In this document: positions 10,767 to 22,396 of the stretch, piece by piece
How the letters are laid out: every line of letters starts with the position of its first letter
Position numbering within the stretch: the first letter of the stretch is position 1
Origin: Enoplolaimus lenunculus
Taxonomy: Eukaryota > Nematoda > Enoplea > Enoplida > Thoracostomopsidae
Length of the DNA: 64,000 nucleotides
Assembly: GCA_030248215.1 (NCBI GenBank)
Contig: JASANG010003403.1
Coordinates: 124,001 to 188,000, forward strand
Direction: 5' to 3'
Made by a program: the position numbers and the translations under genes
Notes under the pieces: generated by a model
Told to the model about the DNA's origin: nothing
Database searches by the model: none
Seen by the model: only the letters and a program-made list of their open reading frames with translations

Positions 10767-13700
10767 TCAGCAGGTAGGACCGGCTTGCAACATTTGGACA
10801 ACGGATGGATCTGCCATTGCTCCAGCAACAAATTCGTCCCTTGATAAAAGTTTATCTTTGTTTGTATCCATGGACGCAAAAATTCGTTTCACTTGAGCTT
10901 CGGGCGTCGCGTCGCTACCAAGGGCAGCTGGACCAACCATTTTGTAGATGCACTGTATTTAGACAGTTACAATAGTACCATCAATGTTCCTGGTCCAGAC
11001 GGCAGGACGCGTGTACAAGGGGGTGGATAAGGGAATATATTCCCCAGAAATTTTCGCAGAAACATAAAAAGGTCTTTTCAGACGATTTAGAATAAACCGT
11101 ATTGGTCAGAGACCCAAAATTTTTCATGCTCGCTCCACGGATCGACCGGATACCCGGTTCCGGTTTAATATCCGGCAAAAATAGACATATGTATCCGGTT
11201 CCGGTATCCTGTATAATTCTATCGTATATTTGAGGTTGTGGTTCCAAATATCATGAAACTGCTATTTGCGTGTCGAAATATTAGACATTTTGTAGCGACT
11301 GCAATTCCGGGCAAGTCAAGAGTGCACACTGACGTGTAATGAAAATTGCAAGGCATCCGGTTAACATACGGCTATGGTTCCGGCACAAAATTTATTATCC
11401 GGTTCTGGTAAACGGTAAAACTAATATTCGGTCGATCCCTGCTCGCTACATAAATTCTATCGCCTTTTGAGCTAAAATGCTGGCTACGTAGAGTATTAGC
11501 CCACATTGGATTACTGGACGATATAGTTCCGCAGTAATAGAGATTTATGCGCGCGATTCGTTAACAGTAAATGGTGTCAAAATTCCTGGATTTTCAAATG
11601 GTTCCAAAATTTGCTGCGAGAGTTTAAGGTATAGCCCTTGTATACAAAACTATAATACTAGGAATGATCGGAACATGTAGTGCAAACCAAACCAGGTGGA
11701 CGCATTTGTTTTGCAGAGAGATTGAGTAGGTTAATGTGCCGCTAAATCTGCTATGCTCCATTTCTCGTTTAGATGTTCCTTTCATGGATGGGTTAGCATA
11801 TCTAACAGTGTTTGAAGTATGCAAATATATCGGTATATAAGAATTATACAGCATTGTCTATTGAGAGACTAGAGATCGGTTGGCTTAGAGAATATCTACT
11901 TAGTTTTACTTGGCACTTGACAGGCTGTTTCACACTTTGTTAGTTTTGGCTTTTTCACAAGTGAAGCCGATTTCGAACTGTCCACAGCGCCGTAACTATC
12001 GATGACTAAATGATGTATAACTTCATCGTACGGACAATTTCCTCCGTGTCGCCGAAATTTTTTTCGACAATGTCAAAGAATTCTGTATGTTGTGAAAATT
12101 TCCGTTGCCCTTACTCTATGTCTAGCTCCCTTTTCCAGTATATATCTCATGCGGCCCCGAAGTCAAGGGGGGGGGCAAAAGGCTCAGCTACCCTTAGATA
12201 ATTTTGCCCCCCTCCGTGGAAAATTTTCAACCTTGTTTACGAAAACCCTTGTATGCCCATCCTCAAAATATTTTAATCCTCTAGCAAGGTGAGCTGATTA
12301 TGGGCCTGAATTCATGGCTACAGAGCTGACTGCTTTATGTTATTGAAACCTGACCATTGGTGCCACCGGGTTGTTTACTTCATTTACCAATATATTTCTA
12401 AAATTCTATTCAAACGCGTGGTAAAACCTACCGGGTACCAATGGCGGATCCACGGGGGGGCACCCCGGCCGTGGCCCCCCCAACAGCATCTTGACAAAAA
12501 TTATATAGTGTCTATTGCTGTTCTACGCAGTTTATTTCTCTGCTTTATACACAATAGTATAAGCATGCTTTAAAGTTTCTTGGCGCTGGAGTCATTTATG
12601 CGCTACAATTAGGGATAATAGACATTTATGGAGTCTAAACAAGGGTTTAAGGGCTCTACCCGCTTACGGATTCTTATTAGGGATACAGACTCCTATTAAT
12701 TGGGACTCAAAATGGGGACCCCCCTCTTATTTGGGTCACTACAGTATGGGTCAAAAATATTATTACCTCTGAAATTTTGGCCCCCCATTTCGAGATCCTG
12801 GATCCGCCACTGCCGGGTACTTACGAATGTCGTGCCGAATATTATTAAATGCTTTCAAAAGTGAATACAAATAATTATTTCCCAGTGATTACGTTTTCTG
12901 GCAAGTCGAAAGGTGCAAGGTTTTACGTATCGAAGTAAAAAGAAGAATCCAAGCAACAGTTAATTTTAATTCAGCAAACCTATGCTTTTATGCCAATCAA
13001 ACTGTTTAACGGTACAATTCAATCATATGCTATTTCCGGTTAACATCCGGATTTAGTACAAAATTCACTCTTTGGTTCCGATATGCGGTAAATTAATATC
13101 CAGCTGTCGCTCTATTATTGGCTTACCCGTATAATTTCGAGCATTTCACGCTGAGTAATGTATCCGTTCCCGTCCAAATCGTACATCGAAAATGCCCAAC
13201 TCAACTTTTCTTCAAGTGTCCCACGGGTTGTCACAGCGAGAGCTGTCAAGAACTCAAGGAATTCAATTGAGCCGTCGTGGTTGCGATCGTACGTTCGAAA
13301 GACGTGATGAGCAAATTTTCGTGCGTCCCCTTGTGGGAAAAACGTTGAGTAGATTTTTTCAAATTCTCGAACCGACAATTTGCCAGACGGACAGTCTTTT
13401 ATGAAGCCTTTGTACCTGAAATGTTTTTCTACTGTTTCGGTTTTCAATGGTTTTCCTTTGTCTTGACCAGGTATACCCAGACCAGGCTTCGAATATGGTC
13501 AGTAAGTTTATCAAAATGCAAGCCCGCAGCAAGATCACCTTCATAGGTCGGTGCTGGAAAATTTTTAGGAAAGACATACAAGGGTTTGGTTTGTGATGAT
13601 TTGAAAAGCAAGTTTGAAACTATTCTGGAGGTGGTCGAAATGTTTCCACTGAAGGCTGAGCCTCCACCTTGTTCCTAAACTGGTTACGGGCCAGTAATTG

Positions 13701-15471
13701 TGGCGTAATTATGCACCTCATAGAACTCTAACTTTCTTTATTACTGTTGGGCCTGTTTATTCAAATCTATTGCTAACTGAGATAGGCGCTACATACATTT
13801 GAGAAAACGGGCAAAAATCTAAGCCTATACCTTAGTATGTTTGAATCTGTTGCCTAACAGTTGCCTTTGCGCGCATATATGATACGATACTGCTTAAAAT
13901 GTTGCGGCAAAACGTTAAACTTTGAAGAAAAATCTGAGTCCGAAAAGTAATTGTCTTAAAATAAACGCTATTTCAGGGTTGTTGGCCGGAAAAAATTGTT
14001 TTTATTTTGTTTCATTTTTTCCGATGTGGTGGAAAAGTGGAAAAAACGGAAAATATTAAACGATTAATATAATTTGCAACTACATACGATATCAAACAAC
14101 GTTACTTAGATAACATGTAGCTAATTTGCTTGCAACACATCAACATTGACCGTGCGTAGTCTACTAGAACACATATATGTCCAAAAAGAGCGAAAATTGC
14201 AGCATATGAATATACAAGTGGATCTCAAAATTGAAAGCTTGCCTGTACGGTATGATTTAACACATGAATACGACTAGTTTCATACTCGCTTCGCTCGCGA
14301 GATTGCAGCAACTGAGAGTCCTTGATGTCAGAGGATACCCAAATGTGTCTTGGGATTTAATATAAATCTAACAAAAAACAAGTGTGACTAGTTTAGCTCG
14401 ATCCACTCATGAGTTTCTGATGTTCAGATGGTTTTCCTTGATTCCACGCGCAAACTTAAATTTTTAAATAATTCCCATTTTTAATGTCAAATTCCCATAT
14501 TCGACCCAAAATTTTTTGTCGAAAAATTAGGCATATTATATCATTCGACACAGGTTGCGGAGCTAAGACGAATATTGTTAAATGTTCCCCAATCAGACGT
14601 CTAGCTAATGAGTTATTCTCAAATTTGGCGCCGAACCATGATCGCTGTCAGCGCGCCAAATCAGTCATTTGACAACAAAATTTAACACTACTCGACTTAG
14701 CAATGCAAACTGCGTCAAATGATGTATAATTTGTCTAACTCTTCGACAAAAAATTTTGTGTCCCAAGGGGCTGACCTTGTGGCCTTAAAATTCGAATTTT
14801 GCAGAAATTCAAATTTGAGTTCGGAATGATTAGGAGAGGTCATCAAAAGCTCGAATATGAAAATAATTTCAAAACCTAAGTATTTTTGGGCAAACGGCGG
14901 CAAGGGTTGGGACACACGAAAAAGCCTGAATTTCAGCTGCAGCAGGCGTGCAATGGTAATTTGCTGCCAATCTTTAACTTCTTGCTTTTAATGACAATGA
15001 ACTTCTTAGCATACATCTTGATTTTATTTTCTATTGAGTTAAACATTATTACCTTTGAGCGTACAACGGAGTACTAGCTCGAAAAATTCACTCAGACAGA
15101 ATTAAATTTTCTGGCCATAACATTTTTCCGGGGAAAAACAACCCTGCGCTATTTTCAACGCTCTTATAGTTTTGTCAGCGTATTTCGACAATTGCTTTGT
15201 AAGCGGAGAAACTACATAATGAATCGCTTGTTTTACAAAAAGCTATTAGGAAACAAATTTCAGTTTCTTTTCTCACAAAACAAACGTTATTTCCAAAAAT
15301 TTAAAAAAGTTTTTGTATTTTTAGCACTATTCCAAAATCCTTTATTAAGAAACTATGTTGTGATATTTGCAAATTTACTAACCATTGTCGTATTTCTTCT
15401 TGACTAAATCCAGTTGAATCTATCAAGTCTGACATCTGCTCCGGACTCATTTTGCTCTTGTCGTTACCCAT
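10767..15471 (-). CDS. Neuronal calcium sensor, divergent VILIP/hippocalcin-like copy
   Basis: This family is myristoylated EF-hand calcium switches that bind membranes and signalling proteins when Ca2+ rises. Three coding exons on the minus strand are 15471-15383, 13415-13127 and 10952-10767; phases agree and give 187 residues. MGNDKSK is a clear N-myristoylation start. EF1 is degenerate (CPSG at residues 38-41), as in the whole family. EF2 (residues 73-84, [12 protein letters not shown]) and EF3 (109-120, [12 protein letters not shown]) are canonical. EF4 (155-166) has Lys160 where Gly is usual. The C-terminus, ending GPTC, lacks the usual LLQCDP block. Introns split the Trp30 codon and follow Arg126, exactly as in the neighbouring paralogue. 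The 2-kb introns hold several miniature transposons. It is clearly more derived than the copy at 23839-26875. The exact subfamily is uncertain. Confidence 0.93.
11136..11441. mobile_element. Short inverted-repeat element (GGATCGACCGG ends) in intron 2
   Basis: The left end CACGGATCGACCGG and right end ATTCGGTCGATCCCTG are inverted. The interior has many TATCCGGTTCCGG words. Flanks GCTCGCTC and GCTCGCTA suggest a 7/8 matching 8-bp duplication, so a hAT-type origin is likely. Confidence 0.65.
12439..12812. mobile_element. hAT-3 miniature transposon with perfect 8-bp duplication
   Basis: Ends CAATGGCGGATCCACG and CTGGATCCGCCACTG are inverted. CCGGGTAC flanks both sides (12431-12438 and 12813-12820). 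G- and C-runs lie just inside the ends. A truncated mariner-like element occupies 12555-12744. The whole unit lies in intron 2 of the calcium sensor gene. Confidence 0.9.
12555..12744. mobile_element. 3' half of a TA-duplicating mariner-like miniature element
   Basis: The segment from GCTTTAAAGTTTCTTGG to GGGTCACTACAG matches the right half of the full elements at 43518-43951 and 55884-56310. It is followed by TA. The left half is absent. It is nested in the hAT-3 copy. Confidence 0.75.
13974..15146. mobile_element. 1.17-kb non-autonomous hAT element with perfect 8-bp duplication
   Basis: It starts CAGGGTTGTTGGCCGGAAAA and ends TTTTTCCGGGGAAAAACAAC followed by CCTG, an imperfect inverted repeat. 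CGCTATTT flanks both sides (13966-13973 and 15147-15154). No transposase-like frame is visible. It makes up most of intron 1 of the divergent calcium sensor gene. A related short remnant with CCGGAA and AACAACCCAG is near 39815-39905. Confidence 0.88.
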
Positions 15472-16688
15472 GATTTTTGGACAGGTCTTGTGGAATTTGC
15501 AAAATTTTTGAATTATTTTCCAATTTCGGTTGTTTTAAAATTCAAAACTTGAATGCCAGTTAAAGCAAAAAGTTGAATAATGATCACATTTCATAGTATT
15601 TAGTTAACAAACTTATTTCAAGTATATCTCAATTACTTTAATATATTAAGTTGTGAAACAAAGATGCAATAGTTGTAAAGCTAAGAGCTTATGGGGCTGG
15701 CTACGTTGAGGTTTAGCTCCCCGATTGGTCCGCCATAAACTGTCATCCTCGCTTGAGATTAGGTCATCTCAATCCTTGCATGACCCAGGTAAAAATGTGG
15801 TTACGTATCTGGGAAAAAGCATGTTTCAAAAAACAAGATTCGGGCTTAAAAGCACAATGCTTCCTAGAAAACTATAGCACTGGCAGTATTAACTTCAAAA
15901 TACGCAGGCTTATAACGCCAACCTTAGCTGTAAAAACAAGAAAACATTTTTTAAACCGAATATCCTAAATAAAAATTAAAAAAATTCATTTTCCAATTAA
16001 AATTAAAAAGCATTTCTTAAATCTGGCCGTTAAATCCTTAACATTGGTTCAATTTACCCACATACGCATTTAGGAATCGAAAATTAAAAACCCATTAAAA
16101 ATGCGTGGGTGAGAATTTATTTACCGCATAAATGTGCTGATAAAAACAATAAGTGATTTTAACATTTTATCAGATCAACTGTAGAGGCACAGGCACCTGT
16201 GGTAAAGCATTGTTTCAGTAAAAGTTAGGCGGTACATCTATGCAACTTGCAATGTGTATTAAAAGAGAACACATAGGGGATAATATATTTTTAGAATTTA
16301 AATGTCAAAAAACGTCGTGATTTCTACCTTCGATCTGAAATTAAGGATATAGTTGAATGTTTTATACCTCAGCGAAATTAAATCTTAGCGATGGCGCCAC
16401 CGTTTGTCACAGTCAAATTGACAACCGAAATATGCGAAGAGAAAGTTGTGATGGAGGCAGAGCTTTGGAGATTGGGCAAAATTCTAAAAATAACTTTTTT
16501 AAACCATTCTCATATGAATTGGCTGTGAGATACTCATCGTAAACTTGTATACATGGACAACAATATTCAAATGACCTCAATTTAGCAAGCTGTACACTCA
16601 AAAAACGGGACGGCCCTAAAAGTAACATGAGCCAAAACAATAATAAACAAAGTAGTGCATTTTTTATCTCGAGATAGATTGCATCTAG

Positions 16689-17042
16689 CAGGGTGCAACC
16701 GGATGTGAAAAACGCCGGAGCCAGAGCAGGCGGTCAACGAAACTTGCCGGAGCTGGAGGTGAGGCAAAATTGCATAGTAAAAATGATGGTTAATTACTTG
16801 ATTTTAGCCAATATCTGCAATATGTTGATAAGTTGTTTGGTTTTACGCTAATTTTCGGTGAAATTTCGAAAATTCTTTCCTGACAGTTGTGACAAAAGTA
16901 AAACGAAACGCGCTAAACAGATAAATTTTGCAAAATTATGCAAAATTTTACTACCGAAATTACCGGAACCTCCGGCAAAAATTGTACCGGAGCCGAATTC
17001 TGCCGTATACGGAGCCGAAGGCAGACCTCCGGTTGTACCCTG
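16689..17042. mobile_element. hAT-1 miniature transposon, near-complete copy
   Basis: The 354-bp element starts CAGGGTGCAACCGGATGT and ends ACCTCCGGTTGTACCCTG. Flanks GCATCTAG (16681-16688) and GCATCCAG (17043-17050) are an 8-bp duplication with one change. The interior is closely similar to 10192-10554, including the shared GTGACAAAAGTAAAACGAAA block. Confidence 0.9.
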
Positions 17043-18064
17043 GCATCCAGGTAAGACTTCTGTCACTTCTAAGATAAAAAATAATTAATAATTAAATACT
17101 CAGTTTCAATGCACAGCGTTTAACAGTTATTACGGTTATGAGCTGTATAAAATATCCATGACAAAGCGAGTCTCTCAAGACCTTTAGAGTCGCTTGGTGA
17201 TGGTGAAGGCATCCATTCAAAGAGTCAGACGACCAAATCAGTGCTTGAACTAAAGATATCAAATGAAATAACAAAATTAATGGTGGAAAGTAATTATAAG
17301 TAATTGAAAATTTTTCACTTACCAGCTAATATATATATTTAATAAGTCTAGATGTTAGAATTAGTGATTTTAGCACTATTTGAAACTATTCTAAGTTTTT
17401 TCGGTATTTTTCAAATTCGGCGACATGCCCCGATATCGATTGGAACTAAGGTATCAAAATCAAACCCTTCATTTGCTGTTTTACCATTATTCTAAACTGG
17501 TTAAATGTGAAAAGATAAATATGTTCCACCAGGTTTAGAACGCAACCTATCGGTTTTCTAACGTAAAACCATAAAAGATATGAACAAAATACCATGAAAC
17601 GTTTGCTATGTTTGTTTATGGTCCAGATGATTTTTTTAATTTTGACGAAAAAAATATAGGACGCGTTGTAAAAGCTACAATACGATGATTTACAAGCTGG
17701 CTTGCTGTACCTTCCATTGTCCGAGGTACGGCAATGCCTATGCAATGTCGCACGATGCCGCTGACCTGAACATATACATTAAAGTCCAAGGTCGTAGTCA
17801 GAAGTTGAACTCGAGCGCGTATAACACCTTGTAAACGAAAACTCGTTGACCTCTAAAATTCAAAGGTTACAGCATACTTATTCAACGTGCTTCTTTCTTG
17901 TCTCTTCTGAAGTTGTGGCGAGATGCATCCCTTGTTTTCCTTCCCGTTGAATTTGCCCCAGATTAACTCATCAAAAAGTATAACACTACCCTTAAAGTGC
18001 TAGGCCAGAATAGCTGCATCATATTTGTAAAAACGCTATATTTAAAATACTTTGTTAAAAATTT

Positions 18065-18168
18065 TGGTGTCGGAGCGTGGGTTAAAAATAAATAACAGTC
18101 CGTAACCGAATAACAAGGGTACCCTCTAGAGAGGCCAAATGAATATCAGTCCCCCCCCCTTTTATTCT
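18065..18168 (-). mobile_element. Fragment of the mariner-like family, inverted
   Basis: It is the reverse complement of the first ~100 bp of the full copies (AATATCAGTCCCCCC, GTTATTCGGTTACGG-type words). Only the left portion of the element is present. Confidence 0.6.
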
Positions 18169-18394
18169 CGTCACTTAAGTTTAAGATGCGAGAGCCACCT
18201 TGAACTTGAACACAAACTTCTTCAAGTTGAGCGGCAATAGCATTAAACGCCTTATAAACTGAGACTCAGATTTTCAAAATTTTAGATATATTACTACAAG
18301 TATTCTATTTTTGACTACGTTGTACGTGCACATAATCGGATGCGGTGTTTTTATGCTTCTATACCCATAGCTTACAAAAGAATCAGGATGTATA

Positions 18395-18690
18395 TAACCT
18401 GAAATAAAGCACCGGAGCCGATCGACAAAATTTGCCAGTCCCAGACGTGAAGTAAAATAATGGGGCTAACATTACATGCATTCTCGCAATTTCTTCGACG
18501 ATTTCAGACTTTGAAAATTGCCTGAAGTTTACAATCAGAAACTCCACTATAAAACAGCACAATTTTCATGAAAGTACAAAAATATCACTACCGAAGTGGC
18601 CGGAACCTATGGTAAAAATTCTGCCTGAACCAGAGTTTGATTTTCTACCGAATCGGATCCAGAGATAGTCTTCCAGTTGTGCGTTAAAAA
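18395..18690. mobile_element. Old hAT-1 copy
   Basis: GCACCGGAGCCGATCGACAAAA near the left and GGCCGGAACCTATGGTAAAA, then CCAGTTGTGCG near the right, follow the order of the hAT-1 interior and right end, with many differences. Terminal CAGGG and target duplication are not preserved. Confidence 0.5.
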
Positions 18691-20073
18691 GCACCGATTG
18701 AATCTAATTTATACAAACTCTGGAGAGCCGTAAGAGTATATTAAGCGTATTCCTAAACGTAAGCCTAAGAAAGCAAAAAGCGGTTTAAAATCTAAGTCTA
18801 CTCTATTATAATACAGTCCCATCAGAAAGCAGGACGGTTCGAAAAGTAACATTGGCCCAAATTGCTTTACAAGCAATTAAACCAGACCCATACCTCCATT
18901 CAATCTTTTGGTATCAGCGAGCATTAACTTCGAATCTGTGTTTATTGGACAAACCCAACTGTAACGCTGCTGAGAAGGTATTTACCTGAGGTTTCGGAGA
19001 CTTTGCGTTGCGCTATACTTTTTGTCAGAAGATATCGGCTAGTGCCGTGCTTAGTTAATGAGGCGATCCCCTCTCAAAGTTAGTGTGGAGGGGACCCATA
19101 AAGTCATTACCATCCCCTCTTAAGTTTTAGCTGCGAGGCAACACACTGGATATTTCTGCACAGAAGGAAACGATTTTATTATATACAAGAGATAAATTGG
19201 CACCTTTGTAGCATTCCCCCCAAACACATCTACACAAATGTGATGGACTTTACAGTAAAAGAAAATTTTTTAATCAATTTTGTACCATTTTTTCAGGAGG
19301 TCTACTGCCCTCTGACGCCTCTGATATTGAAAGGACACTATACCGAATGTGGGCTATCGCCCCCAAAGCTAACCACTCTATAACGAAATCATTATTAGGA
19401 CAGCTAAAATCGTTAACTAAAGTACTTTTCGACTGATTTTAGCGTATATCAAGGATCGCTGCTTAGCGCAGGGTCTTGAGGGCGGTACTTCTCAATTTGC
19501 TTAGTGTCCTTTGAAATTGCGGTAGCTCAGTTGAGGACACACCCCCCTAAATGGGCGACTTGGATGTAGAAAGCATATATTTTCTGAAACTGTGAGGGGA
19601 CTCTCCGACTGTGGAGCAAATTGCTAAAGTGTTGACAAAGATATATGCAAAGATCTATTTGTGAAATTTTTGTGAGGCTACGCCATTTGGTTGCATTTAT
19701 GGTGCCTAAACATGGCACTAAATATCCGGCTGACTATTAATCATAGGTTGCGAATGTTTCGATGGCAACATTTTCCGTACTTTTATAAATGATGAGTCGT
19801 TCAAAAGGTTTGTTATTTATTTGTATATAACTTTCGAACAATTTTTGAAGCGTTAATTTCAAAGATTTTTGCCAGCTTTACCTCCGGATCCGCCAAAGCT
19901 TGCTGAATGCACAAACAGCCAAGTTTTTACGAATGTTGGAAAAAACCTGAGGGTAAAAACGCGCATCGCGAAAAAGTCAGTCATTTTGTGCGGGCATATA
20001 TATGCGGGAACAATTAGAATTTCTGCGGGTACAGCGCGAGCCGGGTAAAAAACCTTTACTCAGTTACTGCCTA

Positions 20074-20735
20074 CTGTAGTAGCCCGAATAAGAAGGGAGA
20101 CTGATATTTATTTGGTTTCTCCAGAGGGTATCCCTCCGCAATTCGGCTACGGACAGTTATTTATTTTTATCCAAAGCTCCGCCACCCTATGTTACTGATA
20201 AATCCGGTCTGCGATTACCCGTTTATTTAAATATTTGTTTGTCTTGTATCAAAAGCTTAAGCGATAATGTAAGTTTATACTTAGAATGTGCTTTCAAAAC
20301 TTAGCATACTTTTAAGTTTCGAACTCAACTTTATTTGGGCCTAGAGTTATTTATGCACTACAATTAGGGATAATTAACATATATGGACTCGGCCAATGTA
20401 TAGAACAGGGCCGGATCGTTTTCCGGAGGGGCTAAATAGAGTCAGTTTAAGCTTTAGACTGTTTTTTGCTTAGGCTTAGGCTTAGGAATAGGCTCATCTA
20501 TACGCTTAGGCTTACGCTTAGACTTAGGCTTAGGAATATGCTTATAATACTGTTCCGGCGCTGTTCTATACATGGGCCATGGACTCTAACTACGGTTTAG
20601 GGACTCTATCTGATTACGGACTGTTATTAGGGATATATCCGATTACGGACTGTTATTAGGGATACGGACTCCTATTGATTGGGACTCAAAATGGGGACCC
20701 ACTCTTATTTCCCCCTCTTATTCTGGGCACCACCG
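20074..20735. mobile_element. Mariner-like (TA) miniature element interrupted by a hAT-5 element
   Basis: It begins TA then CTGTAGTAGCCCGAATAAG. It ends near GGGCACCACCG followed by TA. Without the nested 188-bp insertion and its duplicated 8 bp, the order of sequence blocks matches 43518-43951 and 55884-56310. A ~30-bp stretch ending TTACGGACTGTTATTAGGG is duplicated in tandem near 20600-20660. Confidence 0.85.
20391..20578. mobile_element. hAT-5 miniature element with TTAGGC-like core, nested, perfect 8-bp duplication
   Basis: Left end GGCCAATGTATAGAACAGGG and right end CGCTGTTCTATACATGGGCC are inverted. ATGGACTC occurs at 20383-20390 and again at 20579-20586. Other copies of the host mariner-like element carry ATGGACTC only once at this point, which confirms the pre-insertion site. 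The core is a string of degenerate GCTTAG/TTAGGC words. Confidence 0.92.
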
Positions 20736-21064
20736 TACATCTTTGGGCCAAGCATTTAATTTAAAAACGAGGGAAGAGGCACATACGTGGGGACAATGGC
20801 GGATGGAACTTTGCGAGCGAAGCGAGAGACAAGTCTAATACAATTTTAGTAAATTTCTTATGGTAAACAGACTACTATGTTTCATAAACTGTCTTTTTTA
20901 TTTTGCATCTGGTTCGCATGCAAAATTTTCTGAGTGAAAAATGAAGTTTGACATTCCCTGACACCGAACGACTGCTGCAGCACTAGACGATTGAGGTAAT
21001 GACAGCATTTCAAGGTTTATTTCAGTCCAACAACAAATCATATATTTCTTTACATCGTCATGCA

Positions 21065-21240
21065 GGCCAATATATAGAACAAGGCCGTAAAAGTAGTATA
21101 AGCATAGTTCTAAGCCTAAACGTAATCGTAAGAATAAGCTTATATCTAAACCTAAGGCTACATACACGTAAACAATAAATTAGTTTTCAACTTAAGCTTT
21201 CTCTATTGCAGTCCCGCGGAAAAACGTTCCGTTCCTGATA
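21065..21240. mobile_element. Second hAT-5-like element
   Basis: The left end GGCCAATATATAGAACAAGG matches the copy at 20391. The core has CCTAAACGTAATCGTAAG and CTAAACCTAAGGC words. The right part has CCCGCGGAAAAACGTTCCG. The terminal part of the right end is eroded and no duplication is clear. Confidence 0.65.
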
Positions 21241-22353
21241 TTTACTTGTGCATCGTGAAAAAACCATTACAAAAAGGCTATAATAAGTCAATGAAAACAC
21301 GTAATGCTTAAAATTTTTTACTTTTTTCCACAATTTCTAAAATTGCCTCAAAATTTTTCAATCAATTTCAGCATTCAAAACAGCGTTAACGAATATTTTT
21401 GAAGCGTTCCATAAACGTCCACCCTTTTCAAACCAATAATAATGAAAACACAAGATACATCAATATTCTGAAACTCAAGATTCATTCGGTCTATGTGTAT
21501 ATTAAACAGGTCAAAAAAACAAAGTCGTAAGATTTGGGCCTTACCTGAAAGTTACAAATACGTTTCTGCACATTTAGGTATACGTTACAATTTTTAACAC
21601 ACAAACAAATTATTTGATATTCAATAAAATTGTCAGATGATTAAGATTGTGGCTTGAATTCCGGACTAGTATTTTCGAAAATTTCCCCAAATACGGTCAG
21701 AAGCTTTTCAGATTAAAAACCCTGAAACTGAAAACTTAGTGTCATAAACGAGCAGCTCTTTTACATACATTAAAGCAGAAAATTAATTCCTGTATATAAA
21801 ACAACTATTTTTAGAAGAAAAGGAAATTTGTTTCATAGAAATTGGCAATAGTATATATTTTCTAGAACATAAAAGAAATTCATGTTTTAACCATTTCATA
21901 CATAAACTTCTGAGCAGTTTAAAATTAAGCTTTGAAAACGTAAGAAAGTTGGAGTCTTCCGGCTTCAAGACAATTTTTGTGTGTACAGCACAGAAAACCA
22001 AGTATACAGTTAAGTAGAAAACAATAAGTATTACCAAAATTAATTTCCCACCAAATCCGACAACCTATCAGCTACTTCGAGACGCTGTTACCGAGTTACC
22101 TGTAAAGTCAACCACTGTTTACCAAAAAACTAAATTCAAAAACATCAACCCCGATATGGTAAATGAAACAAATACCTCAGTCTGTGCCAAATTTTCCGAT
22201 ATGGCCTGCAATTGTAACAATTTCATAGATTCCGAACCTAAAACCTAACACTGCCGCCTATAAGTGATTTTAGGAAAACCACTGACAAACAATATTAGAA
22301 TTTAATTAAACTGTACATATAAATAGAGCCCTTCACCAAATGTTGCAGTGGAT

Positions 22354-22396
22354 GCGGTGAGGCTCGAATTCTCAACGTACGGATTACCAGTCCATT
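22354..22396 (-). pseudogene. tRNA-Thr-like fragment (3' half only)
   Basis: On the minus strand an anticodon arm reads ATGGA, loop CTGGTAA (anticodon GGT, Thr), TCCGT. It is followed by a TTCGAGC T-loop-like word and CTCAC. The T-stem does not pair cleanly, and no D-arm or A-box is seen 5' of it. It is at best a broken tRNA or tRNA-derived SINE remnant. Confidence 0.25.

Noticed and set aside
13192-13404. 70-codon plus-strand frame opposite the calcium sensor exon 2
   Set aside because: Antisense shadow of a clear EF-hand exon.
20455-20560. Interstitial telomere or chromosome end
   Set aside because: TTAGGC words are degenerate, short, present on both strands and enclosed by transposon ends with an 8-bp target duplication.
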